Assembly (NCBI GenBank): GCA_025928155.1
Contig: JAICKC010000008.1
Coordinates: 1 to 61,979 of the forward strand
Direction of reading: 5' to 3'
DNA: 61,979 nucleotides
DNA from: Candidatus Saccharimonadota bacterium
GTDB taxonomy: Bacteria > Patescibacteriota > Saccharimonadia > Saccharimonadales > UBA4665
The notes below the pieces were generated by a model. It worked only from the letters and a program-made list of their open reading frames with translations, did no database searches and was not told the DNA's origin. The number at the start of each line of letters is the position of its first letter. Position 1 is the stretch's first letter. Position numbers and translations under genes: made by a program. Positions 1-9,794 of the stretch are shown piece after piece.

Positions 1-877
1 GGTGTTTTTGCGAGCCGTTTATAACCACGCCCGGCAGTTTTTCGGCAGTGAGGTCGAAGGCTAACTTTTGCAAGACCTGCAGGCGCTTAGACTCTTCGTG
101 GCGTTTTGCTTGCGCGAGTCGCAGTGCCTTAGCAAAGCCGATGGCACCTGGCACATTCTCGGTGCCACTGCGAAGATTGCGCTCCTGACCACCACCGCGG
201 ATAATCGGCTGCAGCCGCACCATGTGGTTGATGTACAGTACGCCGCTCTGCTTAGGCCCATAGATTTTGCCTCCATTAAGCGTCATTAGGTCAACACCCA
301 GCCGCGAAACATGGAGGTCCAGGTAGTTGGCCGCCTGACAAGCGTCGGTATGCAGATAGAGCGGTAGTGTGTTGCCCGCCTTACGGCGCACTTCACGGAT
401 TTCTTTAATAAGCTGTGCAAGCTGACGGATGGGTTGGATGGTGCCAACTTCGTTATTGGCGTACATTATGCTCACCAGCACAGTCTGGTCGTCGATCTCA
501 GCACGCAGGCTCTTGAGATCAACGAGCCCCTGTTCTGTCACGTTCGCTACACGACAATCGAACTGGGCAGCTGGCTCCAGCACCGCATCGTGTTCGATAG
601 CGCTTACTACCGCATTGCTGCCCGGGAATTCACCCAGCACGCCAGTGATGGCCAGGTTGTCGCTTTCAGTGCCACCGGCCGTAAAGATAACTTCGTTCGT
701 TCGCGCACCCAGTACTGTCGCTACATCCGCCCTAGCCTGCTCAAGCGCCATCCGGACTTTCTGCGCGGCCATATAGTTGGCGGAAGGGTTATAAAACTGC
801 TCAGTAAAGAACGGCTGCATAGCCGCCAACACTTCCGGGTCAAGCGGCGTCGCGGCCGCGTGGTCGAGATAGATCAT
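1..877 (-). CDS. Cysteine desulfurase (NifS/IscS family), 3' end cut by window edge
   Basis: PLP-dependent class V aminotransferase that takes sulfur from cysteine for Fe-S clusters or tRNA thiolation. 292 residues are present of about 385-400 usual for the family. It starts MIYLDHAAATPLDPEV (typical N-terminus), then GGTESDN (68-74), IEHDAV with the PLP-stacking His near 97, HTDACQ with the PLP-N1 Asp at 178, the Schiff-base Lys at about 204 in NGGKIYGPK, and RSGTENVPG (236-244). The catalytic Cys loop lies beyond the window. It is the last gene visible in a minus-strand run metG-tatD-two hypotheticals-this gene; a tRNA-thiolation role is plausible but unproven. Confidence 0.95.
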   Translation of the reverse strand, partial: MIYLDHAAATPLDPEVLAAMQPFFTEQFYNPSANYMAAQKVRMALEQARADVATVLGARTNEVIFTAGGTESDNLAITGVLGEFPGSNAVVSAIEHDAVLEPAAQFDCRVANVTEQGLVDLKSLRAEIDDQTVLVSIMYANNEVGTIQPIRQLAQLIKEIREVRRKAGNTLPLYLHTDACQAANYLDLHVSRLGVDLMTLNGGKIYGPKQSGVLYINHMVRLQPIIRGGGQERNLRSGTENVPGAIGFAKALRLAQAKRHEESKRLQVLQKLAFDLTAEKLPGVVINGSQKH

Positions 878-893
878 ACCGATTAATTGTAGC

Positions 894-1271
894 TTACACC
901 GTACGCAGCCGAGGCACGACAAATTCGTGTACGGCCTGGTTGTAGGCGTGTACAGCCTGACGGAGGTTATAGGCCTCTTCAATCGTCAGTGGCTGGTACG
1001 ACTGACCGTCTTGGGCCTTGAAAATGCCATGCGGACGCACATCGTAACGGGTGGTGCGAGCGTGGTGGATCTTGTTTTCATCGACCCATTCCTCGTGCCA
1101 GATCCAAGTTGTCTCGTCCAGGCAGAAAAACTCGCGGCGGACACCTTTTGGTACGGGCCCGAAAACAGCGCCCCCGATTTTGGCAAACTCACGCAGCACC
1201 TGACGGTACGCCTCGGCGTGCCGCTCTTCTTTGCTCTTAGGGATGAGGAGGCTCATCAGACCCTTAGCCAT
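894..1271 (-). CDS. Conserved-looking hypothetical protein, 125 aa
   Basis: Function not recognised. The start chosen is ATG at 1271 (MAKGLMSLLIPKSKEE) because AAGGAG sits 6 nt upstream; this ATG overlaps the stop of the preceding gene by 8 nt, so the two are translationally coupled. The protein is soluble and rich in aromatic residues in its middle (FFCLDETTWIWHEEW), with no signal peptide or membrane segment. Its place in the metG-tatD run suggests a housekeeping role, but no function can be assigned. Confidence 0.7.
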   Translation of the reverse strand: MAKGLMSLLIPKSKEERHAEAYRQVLREFAKIGGAVFGPVPKGVRREFFCLDETTWIWHEEWVDENKIHHARTTRYDVRPHGIFKAQDGQSYQPLTIEEAYNLRQAVHAYNQAVHEFVVPRLRTV

Positions 1272-1728
1272 TGAAGGCTCCTTGGAATCCATCCTGGTTG
1301 GCTGGATTGTGCGCGGCGTCAAGCATGCGGTAGGCTTCTGCCAGAGCTTCAGCGTTTTCTGGGACTACTTTTTGACCGAAGCCGTTCGCAATAGCCTCGG
1401 CACCATCACCTACGCTACCTTCCTCGTGTACAATCTGTTGAGCCTGCTGCTCTATGGATGGTGGGAAATCGGTAACCACTGCAGTATGTCCAAGCTGGTC
1501 GACGGTGGCCGCCGCCGTCTCGTAGCTTTGTGCAATGGCAGCCGCAGCAGCCCGCTGTTCGGCGGCAGTCCGCTGGGCTTGTTCCATCGCCCGCAGCACC
1601 TGACGAGTCGTTTCAGAGTTCTCAAATCGGGCAACCGCGTGGGTAACGATTGCCATACCAGCTTCAAATAGCGGGCTGAACTCCCTGCTGAACGCCTCTG
1701 TTCTCTTCGCGGCGTGTTCTTTTGTCAT
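1264..1728 (-). CDS. Hypothetical protein, 154 aa, Ala/Glu-rich helical
   Basis: Not recognised. A helical Ala/Gln/Arg-rich middle section (about residues 40-75) could form a coiled coil; the C-terminal third is acidic. It starts 6 nt downstream of the tatD stop and overlaps the next gene by 8 nt, so it is probably made as part of the same mRNA. No membrane segment or known motif is visible. Confidence 0.65.
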   Translation of the reverse strand: MTKEHAAKRTEAFSREFSPLFEAGMAIVTHAVARFENSETTRQVLRAMEQAQRTAAEQRAAAAAIAQSYETAAATVDQLGHTAVVTDFPPSIEQQAQQIVHEEGSVGDGAEAIANGFGQKVVPENAEALAEAYRMLDAAHNPANQDGFQGAFNG

Positions 1729-1734
1729 ATGAGT

Positions 1735-2586
1735 CTATACCTTACATAATGCTCGCGCGTTGGCGGTCGTGGAACTGGCTAGATCTTCGAGAGTTTCCTT
1801 ACGGAGGTCAGCCAGAAATTCGGCTGTCACACGCACGTGTTTGGGCTCACAAATTTTACCACGGAAGGGAACCGGAGTCAAGAAGGGGGCATCAGTCTCC
1901 AACAGAAGTAGTTCGCGCGGAATTGTGCGATATATCACAAGCTGCGCTTCGCTTCGAGCAAATGTGGCGATACCATTCACGCCAAAATACAGGCCGTGCT
2001 TGACGGCCTTCTCCAAATTCGCCGCATTATCGGTATAGCTATGTAGCACGCCGCGGAGGTTTGCACCCCGGTAGCTTTCAAAAATTGGCCAAAAATCGTT
2101 GAATGCTTCGCGTACATGAAAGCTCAGCGGCAAATCGTGTTCGAGCGCCAATTCTATCTGGAGTTTCAGTAGCTCTTCTTGCGCTTCGCGCGGCGCACGG
2201 CCGTAAAAGTAGTCGAGCCCACACTCCCCAATTCCCACAATTTTCCGTGCGAGAGGGCTGTCCTCCAGCAAGCTAGCGAAGCGTTTTTTGGTGTCTTTTG
2301 ATAGGTGGTCGTGAGCCTCATGGGGATGGATGCCAATGGTTGCCCAGAGGCCTTCACGCTTGGCTACAAACTCCACTGCCAGCTCGCTGTCTTCCAGCGT
2401 GGTACCGACGCAGAGCATGCGGTTCACGCCAGCTTCGTGGGCGGCCGTAATCACCATATCGGGCGTACGTTTCGGGTCTCCGGCGTGGAGACGTTTCTCG
2501 GTATCTTCGTGCCACTTATCGTACACCGGCGTCAGCCGCCGTACCATTTCGTGGATATGGCAGTGAGTGTCGAACAGGTCGATCAT
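1735..2586 (-). CDS. tatD: TatD-family metal-dependent DNase
   Basis: Amidohydrolase-fold hydrolase of the TatD/YcfH family (3'-5' exonuclease or deoxyribonuclease in characterised members), 283 aa, normal length. Metal ligands visible are FDTHCHIHE (H8, H10), the Glu in GIGECGLDY, the His in LSFHVREA, the His in LHSYT, and the Asp in LLLETDAPFL. It overlaps metG by 4 nt (ATGA); a metG-tatD pairing is common in bacteria and supports both calls. Confidence 0.93.
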   Translation of the reverse strand: MIDLFDTHCHIHEMVRRLTPVYDKWHEDTEKRLHAGDPKRTPDMVITAAHEAGVNRMLCVGTTLEDSELAVEFVAKREGLWATIGIHPHEAHDHLSKDTKKRFASLLEDSPLARKIVGIGECGLDYFYGRAPREAQEELLKLQIELALEHDLPLSFHVREAFNDFWPIFESYRGANLRGVLHSYTDNAANLEKAVKHGLYFGVNGIATFARSEAQLVIYRTIPRELLLLETDAPFLTPVPFRGKICEPKHVRVTAEFLADLRKETLEDLASSTTANARALCKV

Positions 2587-4028
2587 GACTCTGAGGTGGT
2601 TTCGAACTTGGGGAAGAGTGTGGATTTTTGAGGGTGCACTAGCCCGTCCTTGAACATACGCTGGATTTTGGCGGCGGTGCCTGGCAGGAACGGCGCAAGC
2701 AGTTCAGCAATTTCGAGCAGATCCCCCACCTGCTGGGCCAACACTTCGCGCAAGTGGTCTTCGTCCTTGGTTTTGGCGATTTCCCACGGTTTTTCCTGGT
2801 CGATGTATTGGTTGAGGCCCCGCACCTGATCCCAAACGTGATCGAGCGCGCGGTCGAAACGACAAACCGCCAAGCTCTCATCGTACGGGCCGGTATCGTG
2901 CTCGGCTTCCGGCACGTCGCCCACCATACCCCCCTGGTATTTCAGAATCATGGCGACTGTGCGCTGCACGGCGTTGCCGAGTTCGTTGGCCAGCTCGTTG
3001 TTGTAGGCCGCCTCGAACTGCTCGGGGGTGTAATCGCCGTCATCATAGCTCGGAATGTGGCGCAGGAAATAATAGCGAAAAGCATCAGTGCCGTACTGTT
3101 CGATGATTTCAGCCGGAGCAATTACGTTGCCGAGCGACTTGCTCATTTTTACACCGCCGACGTTCACAAAACCGTGCACATAGAGCCGCTTGGGTGGAGC
3201 AATTCCAAGGCTCATCAGCATCGCCGGCCAAATGGCGGCGTGGAAGCGGCTGATGTCTTTGCCCACAATTTGTACGTCTGCTGGCCAGAATTTTTTGAAA
3301 TCGTCGTGCTCCGGGTAGCCCAGCACCGTTATGTAGTTCATGAGCGCCTCGAACCATACATACATCACCTGGGTCTTGTCGCCGGGCACCGGGATGCCCC
3401 AATCGAGTTTCTCGGCCGGACGGCTGATGCTGATATCGTTCACGCCATCTTTGAGGAGCGCCAGAATTTCGTTTTTACGCGTACCCGGCACGATGTGTAG
3501 CCCGTCGCTTTCGATAAGCGTAATGAGCTGCTCGTTGTATTTGCTGAGTGCAAAAAAGTAGTTTTCTTCCTCGAGCTTCTGGTAGGCCTGTGGATGGTCG
3601 GGCTTCATGCGCTCCGGGTCAGCCTGAGACTCGGGCACAAATTCTTCCTGGCGGACGTCGTACCAGCCGACGTATTTACCTTTGTAGATGTCATTTGCTA
3701 ACGCTTTCCAAATAAGCTGGGCGCGCTGCACATGGCCTTTATCGGTAGTGCGGATGAAGCGGTCGGGCTCGGCACCGATCAGATTACCTAGGGCACGGAA
3801 CTTGGCTGAAACTTCGTCGGCAAACTCTTTTGGTGTTTTGCCGAGCGATTCAGCCTTTTCGGCGACTTTGGTACCGTGCTCGTCGGTGCCGGTACAGTAA
3901 ATGACGCTATCGCCGCGGGCGCGAGCCGCACGGGCCAGCACATCGCCGTATAGCAGTTCCATGGCAAAGCCGATATGTGGCTCACCGTTGACATAGGGAA
4001 TAGAGGTTGTGACGTAATAGTTACTCAT
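2583..4028 (-). CDS. metG: Methionyl-tRNA synthetase
   Basis: Class Ia aminoacyl-tRNA synthetase charging tRNA-Met. 481 aa, at the short end of the family. The HIGH signature is HIGF (18-21) and the KMSKS loop is at 294-298 (GGVKMSKSLGN). The connective insertion (about 120-145, GWYDVRQEEF) lacks the Cys pairs of the zinc knuckle, so this is a zinc-less form, and there is no C-terminal EMAP/Trbp111 tRNA-binding domain. A -10 box TAAAAT lies 7 nt before ATG, suggesting a leaderless transcript. First gene of the metG-tatD operon. Confidence 0.97.
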   Translation of the reverse strand: MSNYYVTTSIPYVNGEPHIGFAMELLYGDVLARAARARGDSVIYCTGTDEHGTKVAEKAESLGKTPKEFADEVSAKFRALGNLIGAEPDRFIRTTDKGHVQRAQLIWKALANDIYKGKYVGWYDVRQEEFVPESQADPERMKPDHPQAYQKLEEENYFFALSKYNEQLITLIESDGLHIVPGTRKNEILALLKDGVNDISISRPAEKLDWGIPVPGDKTQVMYVWFEALMNYITVLGYPEHDDFKKFWPADVQIVGKDISRFHAAIWPAMLMSLGIAPPKRLYVHGFVNVGGVKMSKSLGNVIAPAEIIEQYGTDAFRYYFLRHIPSYDDGDYTPEQFEAAYNNELANELGNAVQRTVAMILKYQGGMVGDVPEAEHDTGPYDESLAVCRFDRALDHVWDQVRGLNQYIDQEKPWEIAKTKDEDHLREVLAQQVGDLLEIAELLAPFLPGTAAKIQRMFKDGLVHPQKSTLFPKFETTSES

Positions 4029-4188
4029 TGGTAGTATTTTACCTGTTTAGTCTGACAAAGAGAAAAGAGAAGATAAACGTTATGCCCGCGAGGGCATCAA
4101 GAACATGGCGCGGGTAGTTATACGTAAGCTGCGCTGCATGCTTTTATTATAACATACACTTATGGCGAGGTACCTTAACACCCGTCTG

Positions 4189-4719
4189 TCAAACTCCCAA
4201 CTTCTTGTGCATCGCCTGGGCTACAACATCGGCGTACATTTCCGCCCGTACTTCCGTCATTGGCAGCAGTTCTTGGACGTGTGCCGGGGTTTCGCCAGAC
4301 ATCATGAAGCTACCATCCGACCCTACACGGGCATCGATAGCACTATAACCCTCACCCGTAGCAAGCGTATCTAATTCGGACGACTCGTGAAAGTCCGGTT
4401 TGAATATAAAAGGTCCGACCAAAAGACGCTGGCCCGCATTATCCGCCGACGCCTGGATACTAACAATGCTCGCGTTACTCGCGTCATCCAGCTCAATCGT
4501 AACTTCGAAGGGGTAACGTTCATACTCAGACTTAAATCCCAACAGCATTGGATATACTACCCCCTCTTTCAGGATCCCTGGAATGTTGAATGCGACCGGA
4601 CCGGAATGCTGGCCCGGCGTGTGCAACACTGCGGCGAGTCCCTGAATATCGGCAGCTAGCTCAGTAGGAATAAAAACGTCCCTGGAGACACCTTGCTCAT
4701 GTAAACGGTCGTTACGCAT
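4189..4719 (-). CDS. Hypothetical protein, 176 aa
   Basis: Not recognised. It is a soluble acidic protein with no signal peptide, Cys or catalytic motif that stands out. It begins 7 nt after the stop of the HIT gene on the same strand, so the two are likely co-transcribed. The 160-nt gap to metG contains a small GC hairpin (TGCCC-N4-GGGCA near 4083-4096). No function inferred. Confidence 0.65.
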   Translation of the reverse strand: MRNDRLHEQGVSRDVFIPTELAADIQGLAAVLHTPGQHSGPVAFNIPGILKEGVVYPMLLGFKSEYERYPFEVTIELDDASNASIVSIQASADNAGQRLLVGPFIFKPDFHESSELDTLATGEGYSAIDARVGSDGSFMMSGETPAHVQELLPMTEVRAEMYADVVAQAMHKKLGV

Positions 4720-4726
4720 GCGATAG

Positions 4727-5146
4727 TTACTTTAGCAGCTTCTCGATCTCCTTGCGCTCTAAGTCATCGAGATCAACAAAGAGATCGGTCTCGTATTTTT
4801 CGGACATCTGAAAGAGGTAGTCCTCCCAGGAGCGTGGGTAGACGTGAAAGTGGGCGTGGTCGACCTTGAGCCGGCCCTGTTTCATAAATGGCCGGTAGTT
4901 CTGCTTGATGTCAACGCCATCTCCGAGCTTACCAATGATCCGCTGTTCTATAAAAAATATCAGCTCAAAAATGCCCTGCAGCTCCTCGGGCTGCAAATCC
5001 CACGGTTTTTCCACGTGGCGCTTGGGTATAACGAGAAAGTGTCCGGGTACTTTGCGAGGGTTGCTCAAAATGACTCTAGCTTGGTCGTTTTCTTTGAGCA
5101 CTCGATCTTTGGGGTGGCAGAACGGGCAGTTAGCTTCGGTAGGCAT
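4727..5146 (-). CDS. HIT-family nucleotide hydrolase/transferase
   Basis: Histidine-triad hydrolase of the Hint/Fhit group, acting on nucleoside-phosphate linkages (AMP-Lys, AMP-NH2 or ApnA type substrates in relatives). The triad is HAHFH (97-101) in the family position, preceded by a substrate-side segment (GHFLVIPKRHVEK, 35-47). The N-terminal CPFC (7-10) could hold half of a metal site as in Hint proteins. 139 aa, full length. -10 TATACT (5153-5158, minus) ends 6 nt before ATG, so the message is probably leaderless. Confidence 0.9.
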   Translation of the reverse strand: MPTEANCPFCHPKDRVLKENDQARVILSNPRKVPGHFLVIPKRHVEKPWDLQPEELQGIFELIFFIEQRIIGKLGDGVDIKQNYRPFMKQGRLKVDHAHFHVYPRSWEDYLFQMSEKYETDLFVDLDDLERKEIEKLLK

Positions 5147-5161
5147 AGATATAGTATACCG

Positions 5162-6781
5162 TTATTCGGCGCCGTATTCGTGGGCTTTTGCGCGTTTCGG
5201 CAACGCAGTACTAAGTAACAACGCCAGCGCTGAGGCAACGATAACACCCTCCATGCCACGCTTCACGCCCGCCACAAGAGCGTCATTTTTAATACGCAGA
5301 ATTTCTAATGCTATTGGCGCCGGCACGGTTCGGGGCACTGAGCTAGAAGTGCCCAAACTCTGTGCCGCGGCAGTTACCTGGCTGGCAACTTGCGGTTTAA
5401 CAGCTGGCGGCAGCACGTTGCTGGCGGCCACGTCATTTGTAAGCTGCGAGGTTAACGCGGAAATGATCAGCGCGCCAATCAGTGCCTGGCCCATGCTGGT
5501 GCCGATCTGCCGAAAGGTGTTGTTGACGCCAGACGCCTCGCCAGCCATTTCAACGCTCACGGCCGACAGCGTCAGATTAGCTAACTGCGCAATCACGAGC
5601 CCAAAGCCAAGCCCGAAGCAAACCATGCCCGGAATAAAAGTGACTGCTGTGGCATTCACCGAAACCTCAGTGCGCAGCAGTACGCCACCAATAACCGACA
5701 GTAGCAGCCCGAGCTGAATAAGGTAGCGCTGCGGCACATTGCGCCGCGCAGCCAGTACGCCCGCCAGCGGTGAAGCAATAAGTATCGCAATAGATAGCGG
5801 CAGCGTTGCGATGCCGCTATGGAAGGCATCCTTGCCGAGCAGCCCTTGCAGGAAAATCGGCAGCGTGAAGATCAGGCCGAACTGTCCCAGCACCGCCACC
5901 GCCAACACCGTGGTGCCAGCCGAGAAATCCCGGTTTTTGAGCAGACCGGTACTTACCAACGGCACCTTGCCCTTATCCTCGAGCATCGCCTGGCGCAGCA
6001 GGAATAGCGTTAAGAAAATCAGGCCAAACACAATCGCATAGGAGCTTGCTGACACGCCCATTAAGTGGAAGTGCTGGTTGAGTATCTCGTAGTTTTCTTT
6101 AGCCTTTACCCACCCGTAAGTGGATGATTCGATAATGCCGTACACTAGACCACCGAGACCACATGCCGAAAGAATGACGCTCAAAAGATCCGGTCTATGC
6201 GGGGTTCGCTCCTGCGCTTCCTTCACGATGGTTGATCCAACAAAGATCACCAGCACGACAATGGGGTTAATAAGATAGTTCCAGCGCCAACTGTAATTGG
6301 TCGTGAGCCAGCCGCCCAGAATCGGCCCAATGGTAGCCGCCGCTCCGGCAATAGCACCGTACACCCCAAATGCTACCGCCCGGTCTCTGCCTCGATAGGT
6401 GCTCACGAGTAGGCTGGCAGTGGCTGGCAGCATGAGCGCCGCGCCGCCACCTTCTATGAGCGACACGCTGAATAACAGGAACGAGTCGGAGTGCGCCTGG
6501 CTGGCCATGAGCGAACCGATGCCAAAAATAACGGCGCCCACCAAAAACATGCGCTTGCGCCCAAAGATATCGCCCAGCCGTCCACCGGTGATGGTAAATG
6601 CTGCCAATACAAGGCTGTAGCCGGTAATCACCCATTGGATGGCTTTGAGGTTACTATGCAGGTCATGAATAATAGCGCGGATACTGACATTGATTATTGT
6701 TGTGTCCAATACAACAATAAAGAGCGCGAGCGCTAAGACCATCAGCGGCGCCCATTTCCGAAATCCTCGTTCTTCAGCCAT
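5162..6781 (-). CDS. MFS drug/proton antiporter, DHA2 (EmrB/QacA) type
   Basis: 539 aa with about 14 predicted membrane helices, the layout of DHA2 multidrug efflux pumps. Motif D1-like LDTTIINVS is at about 25-33, motif A GGRLGDIFGRKR at about 65-76, and motif C GPILGGW at about 150-156. A large loop between helices 13 and 14 precedes a final helix, as is common in the family. Substrate cannot be read from sequence. It lies 15 nt downstream of the divergent end of the HIT promoter region and is not obviously in an operon with the Nudix gene upstream. Confidence 0.9.
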   Translation of the reverse strand: MAEERGFRKWAPLMVLALALFIVVLDTTIINVSIRAIIHDLHSNLKAIQWVITGYSLVLAAFTITGGRLGDIFGRKRMFLVGAVIFGIGSLMASQAHSDSFLLFSVSLIEGGGAALMLPATASLLVSTYRGRDRAVAFGVYGAIAGAAATIGPILGGWLTTNYSWRWNYLINPIVVLVIFVGSTIVKEAQERTPHRPDLLSVILSACGLGGLVYGIIESSTYGWVKAKENYEILNQHFHLMGVSASSYAIVFGLIFLTLFLLRQAMLEDKGKVPLVSTGLLKNRDFSAGTTVLAVAVLGQFGLIFTLPIFLQGLLGKDAFHSGIATLPLSIAILIASPLAGVLAARRNVPQRYLIQLGLLLSVIGGVLLRTEVSVNATAVTFIPGMVCFGLGFGLVIAQLANLTLSAVSVEMAGEASGVNNTFRQIGTSMGQALIGALIISALTSQLTNDVAASNVLPPAVKPQVASQVTAAAQSLGTSSSVPRTVPAPIALEILRIKNDALVAGVKRGMEGVIVASALALLLSTALPKRAKAHEYGAE

Positions 6782-6826
6782 AGCTCTTACAGCATACCGC
6801 GTTATTGCCCGTCTAGCACGTAGTAC

Positions 6827-7324
6827 TTACGAGGCACGAAGCCGCTGGCCTGCCAATAACTCGAATCCACGCATGATGACCTTGGGCTCAGGATCATCCT
6901 GGCTGCGGTTAACCATAAACTTGTCGAGCTCACTGGCCGCAAACCAGTCACCCGCCTGGTGATCTTCAGGGTTGAGGTGCACGTCATCCAGCCGGCCGGC
7001 AAACTCCGCGAAGTAAGCAACTTCTACGGTATGCGCGCCTTTGACTTCGTTCATGTAGGTGAAGACGCTGAACGGCTCGCCAACCATAATGTCCTTCCCC
7101 AGCTCCTCACGTACCTCGCGTCGTAGCCCGGCCACAATATCCTCGCCGAAGTCGATGTGACCACCGGGTATCTCGAATACGCCTGGACAAAATTTCTTGG
7201 TCATGGCGCGCTGCGCTAGATAAACCTTTTCGACGCCGTCAAAATTGTGATGAATAAACGCGCAGGCCACTATGACCTGCCGGCCATGCGCCGGCGTCTC
7301 ACTGTCGTGCTGGGATTTGACCAT
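6827..7324 (-). CDS. Nudix hydrolase
   Basis: Cleaves nucleoside diphosphate-X compounds. The Nudix box GX5EX7REXXEEXG is intact (GGHIDFGED...RREVREELGK, about residues 60-82). Start placed at ATG 7324 (MVKSQHDSE), which has GAGAGGGGTG just upstream; a longer reading to 7399 lacks support. Substrate unknown (dNTP clean-up or NDP-sugar are both possible). One of five Nudix genes in this window. Confidence 0.88.
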   Translation of the reverse strand: MVKSQHDSETPAHGRQVIVACAFIHHNFDGVEKVYLAQRAMTKKFCPGVFEIPGGHIDFGEDIVAGLRREVREELGKDIMVGEPFSVFTYMNEVKGAHTVEVAYFAEFAGRLDDVHLNPEDHQAGDWFAASELDKFMVNRSQDDPEPKVIMRGFELLAGQRLRAS

Positions 7325-7430
7325 ATACACCCCTCTCTGCACTACCGTGCGTTTTAGCATTGGACATACTATAACAGCAGCCAATTGGACGCCCGACATT
7401 AGCCCTACGATAGATAGCTAGTAGACCAAC

Positions 7431-9794
7431 CTATACTGGCCAACGCCAGTTCTGGACCTCGGGCATATCAACGCCGTGTTCCTGTATATATTCCCTGTGA
7501 TTGACGAGTTTCAACTCCATGGCTTCTTTGAGCCGTGTAGCCACCTCACCATCTATGCCAGCCCGCTCGACAACGTCCATTACCAAATGGAACCGATCCA
7601 TTTCATTGCGAACTGTCATGTCGAAGGCGGTCGTAATAGTGCCCTCTTCTTTGTAGCCGCGGACATGCAGATTCCGGTTCGCGCGGCGATACGTCAGGCG
7701 ATGCACAACCCACGGATAGCCATGAAATGCAAAGATAATCTCCTTGCCGCGGGTAAAGAGCGCGTCGTATTCCGGATCGCTGAGCCCGTGCGGGTGCTCG
7801 GTATCCGGCTCCAGTCGCATCAGATCAACGACGTTTACGACGCGTATCTTCAGGTCCGGCAGGTGTTCCCGTAGGATTGAGGCGGCGGCCAGCGTTTCAA
7901 GTGTCGGCACGTCACCGGCACAAGCCATGACGACGTCCGGCTCGCCGCCCTTATCGTTACTCGCCCAGTCCCAGACTCCGATTCCTTTGGTACAGTGGTC
8001 AACCGCTTCGTCCATGGATAGCCACTGTGGACTATTGTGCTTGCCGGTTATCGTAAGATTGATGTAGTTGCGGCTCTTTAGACAGTGGTCCATGGTAGAC
8101 AACAGGCAATTCGCATCGGGTGGCAGATAAATGCGTACCACTGAAGCCTTCTTATTTAGCAGGTGGTCGATGAATCCCGGATCCTGGTGCGTGAAGCCAT
8201 TGTGATCCTGCCGCCAAACATGCGAGGTCAGCAGGTAGTTGAGCGACGCTATGGGGTGCCGCCACGGCAGCTCGTTGCTCATTTTTATCCATTTGGCATG
8301 TTGGTTAACCATGGAGTCAACGATGCGAATAAAGGCCTCGTAGCTATGGAAGATACCGTGCCGGCCGGTGAGCAAGTAACCCTCCAGCCAGCCCTCTGCC
8401 TGATGCTCACTGAGCATCGAGTCAAGTACCTCGCCGGTTGTTGCGAGATGTTCGTCATTCGGTTTTATACGTGCAGACCACTGACGGTTTGTTGCCTCAA
8501 ACACTGCTTCCAGCCGGTTGGACACAAGCTCGTCTGGGCCGAATATCCGGAAGTTGTGGCGGGCTTGGCTCCGCACTACGACATCCCGCAGATACGGGCC
8601 AAGTGCGTGAGTGTTGCCTTCGCTCGCGATGCTGCGTTGTTCGATCTTTACCGCGTACTGTCGAAAGTCAGGCAGGTCGAGCTCACGCAGGAAGCCGCCA
8701 CCGTTAGCATACGGATTTGCCCCCATGCGCCGCTGTCCGGTCGGTGCCAACTCAGCAAGCTCGGGCAGCAGCCTGCCGCTTGCGTCAAACAACTCTTCCG
8801 GGCGATAACTCTTGAGCCACGCTTCGAGCACCGCCACGTTTTCCGGGCAGGTTGTATCAATGAGCAGCGGCACCTGATGCGACCTGAAACTGCCCTCCAC
8901 GGCCCGGCCGTCGATAGTCTTAGGGCCCGTCCAGCCCTTGGGCGAATTGAGGACGATCATGGGCCAGCGTGGCCGGATCGTGTCGTCGTTGTCACGGGCA
9001 TTGCTTTGAATGCGCTTAATTTCGGCCACAGCTTCGTCAAGCACAGCTGCCATAAGTTGGTGCATACGTTCCGGTTCATCGCCTTCTACGAAGTACGGCG
9101 TCCAACCATAGCCGCGCAGCAGCTGGTCCAATTCTTCGTGCTCAATGCGCGCGAGTACCGTCGGGTTACTTATTTTGTAGCCGTTAAGGTGCAAAATCGG
9201 CAGCACCGCGCCGTCGGTCTTAGGGTTAATGAACTTATTGGAGTGCCAAGCCGTCGCCAACGGGCCGGTTTCGGCTTCGCCGTCGCCAATGATGCAAGCG
9301 GTAATGAGATCAGGATTATCCAAAATGGCACCGAACGCGTGGCTGAGCGAATAGCCCAGTTCTCCCCCTTCATGGATCGAACCGGGCACCTGCGGTGACA
9401 CATGGCTGCTGAGGCCCCCAGGGAATGAAAACATCTTAAACAGCTTTTTCAGGCCCGCCTCGTCCTGCGTGACCTCGGGGTAGTATTCCGTGAAGGTCCC
9501 TTCCAAGTAGACATTGCCGACCAGCGCCGGACCACCATGACCCGGGCCCGATATATAGATCATATTGAGATCATGCTGCTTAATAACTCGGTTCAAGTGC
9601 GCGTAGATAAAGTTCTGGCCGGGCGTCGTGCCCCAGTGTCCGAGCAGCAACTGTTTGATATGCTCAAGCTTAAGCGGCTCTTTGAGCAGCGGATTGCCGC
9701 ATAGGTAAATTTGGCCGACCGACAAGTAGTTGGCGGCCCGCCAATATGCGTCAATGGTATGCAGAGTTTTCTCGTCTAACGGGGTGTCGTTCAC
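7431..9794 (-). CDS. xfp: Phosphoketolase (xylulose-5-P/fructose-6-P)
   Basis: TPP-dependent enzyme splitting xylulose 5-phosphate (and often fructose 6-phosphate) with phosphate into acetyl phosphate plus a sugar phosphate. 787 aa from GTG 9794, which overlaps the ackA stop (GTGA) and has AAAGGTGG upstream; the family norm is about 790-825. Visible signatures are [31 protein letters not shown], the TPP motif [14 protein letters not shown], and the Xfp C-terminal domain. With AckA it converts pentose or hexose phosphate to acetate with ATP gain (bifid-shunt type), a plausible core energy route for a fermenter. Confidence 0.97.
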   Translation of the reverse strand: MNDTPLDEKTLHTIDAYWRAANYLSVGQIYLCGNPLLKEPLKLEHIKQLLLGHWGTTPGQNFIYAHLNRVIKQHDLNMIYISGPGHGGPALVGNVYLEGTFTEYYPEVTQDEAGLKKLFKMFSFPGGLSSHVSPQVPGSIHEGGELGYSLSHAFGAILDNPDLITACIIGDGEAETGPLATAWHSNKFINPKTDGAVLPILHLNGYKISNPTVLARIEHEELDQLLRGYGWTPYFVEGDEPERMHQLMAAVLDEAVAEIKRIQSNARDNDDTIRPRWPMIVLNSPKGWTGPKTIDGRAVEGSFRSHQVPLLIDTTCPENVAVLEAWLKSYRPEELFDASGRLLPELAELAPTGQRRMGANPYANGGGFLRELDLPDFRQYAVKIEQRSIASEGNTHALGPYLRDVVVRSQARHNFRIFGPDELVSNRLEAVFEATNRQWSARIKPNDEHLATTGEVLDSMLSEHQAEGWLEGYLLTGRHGIFHSYEAFIRIVDSMVNQHAKWIKMSNELPWRHPIASLNYLLTSHVWRQDHNGFTHQDPGFIDHLLNKKASVVRIYLPPDANCLLSTMDHCLKSRNYINLTITGKHNSPQWLSMDEAVDHCTKGIGVWDWASNDKGGEPDVVMACAGDVPTLETLAAASILREHLPDLKIRVVNVVDLMRLEPDTEHPHGLSDPEYDALFTRGKEIIFAFHGYPWVVHRLTYRRANRNLHVRGYKEEGTITTAFDMTVRNEMDRFHLVMDVVERAGIDGEVATRLKEAMELKLVNHREYIQEHGVDMPEVQNWRWPV

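Noticed and set aside
2754-3500. Plus-strand 248-codon frame opposite metG
   Set aside because: MetG motifs on the minus strand explain the region.
8163-9398. Plus-strand 411-codon frame opposite xfp
   Set aside because: xfp is unmistakable on the minus strand; this is an antisense shadow.
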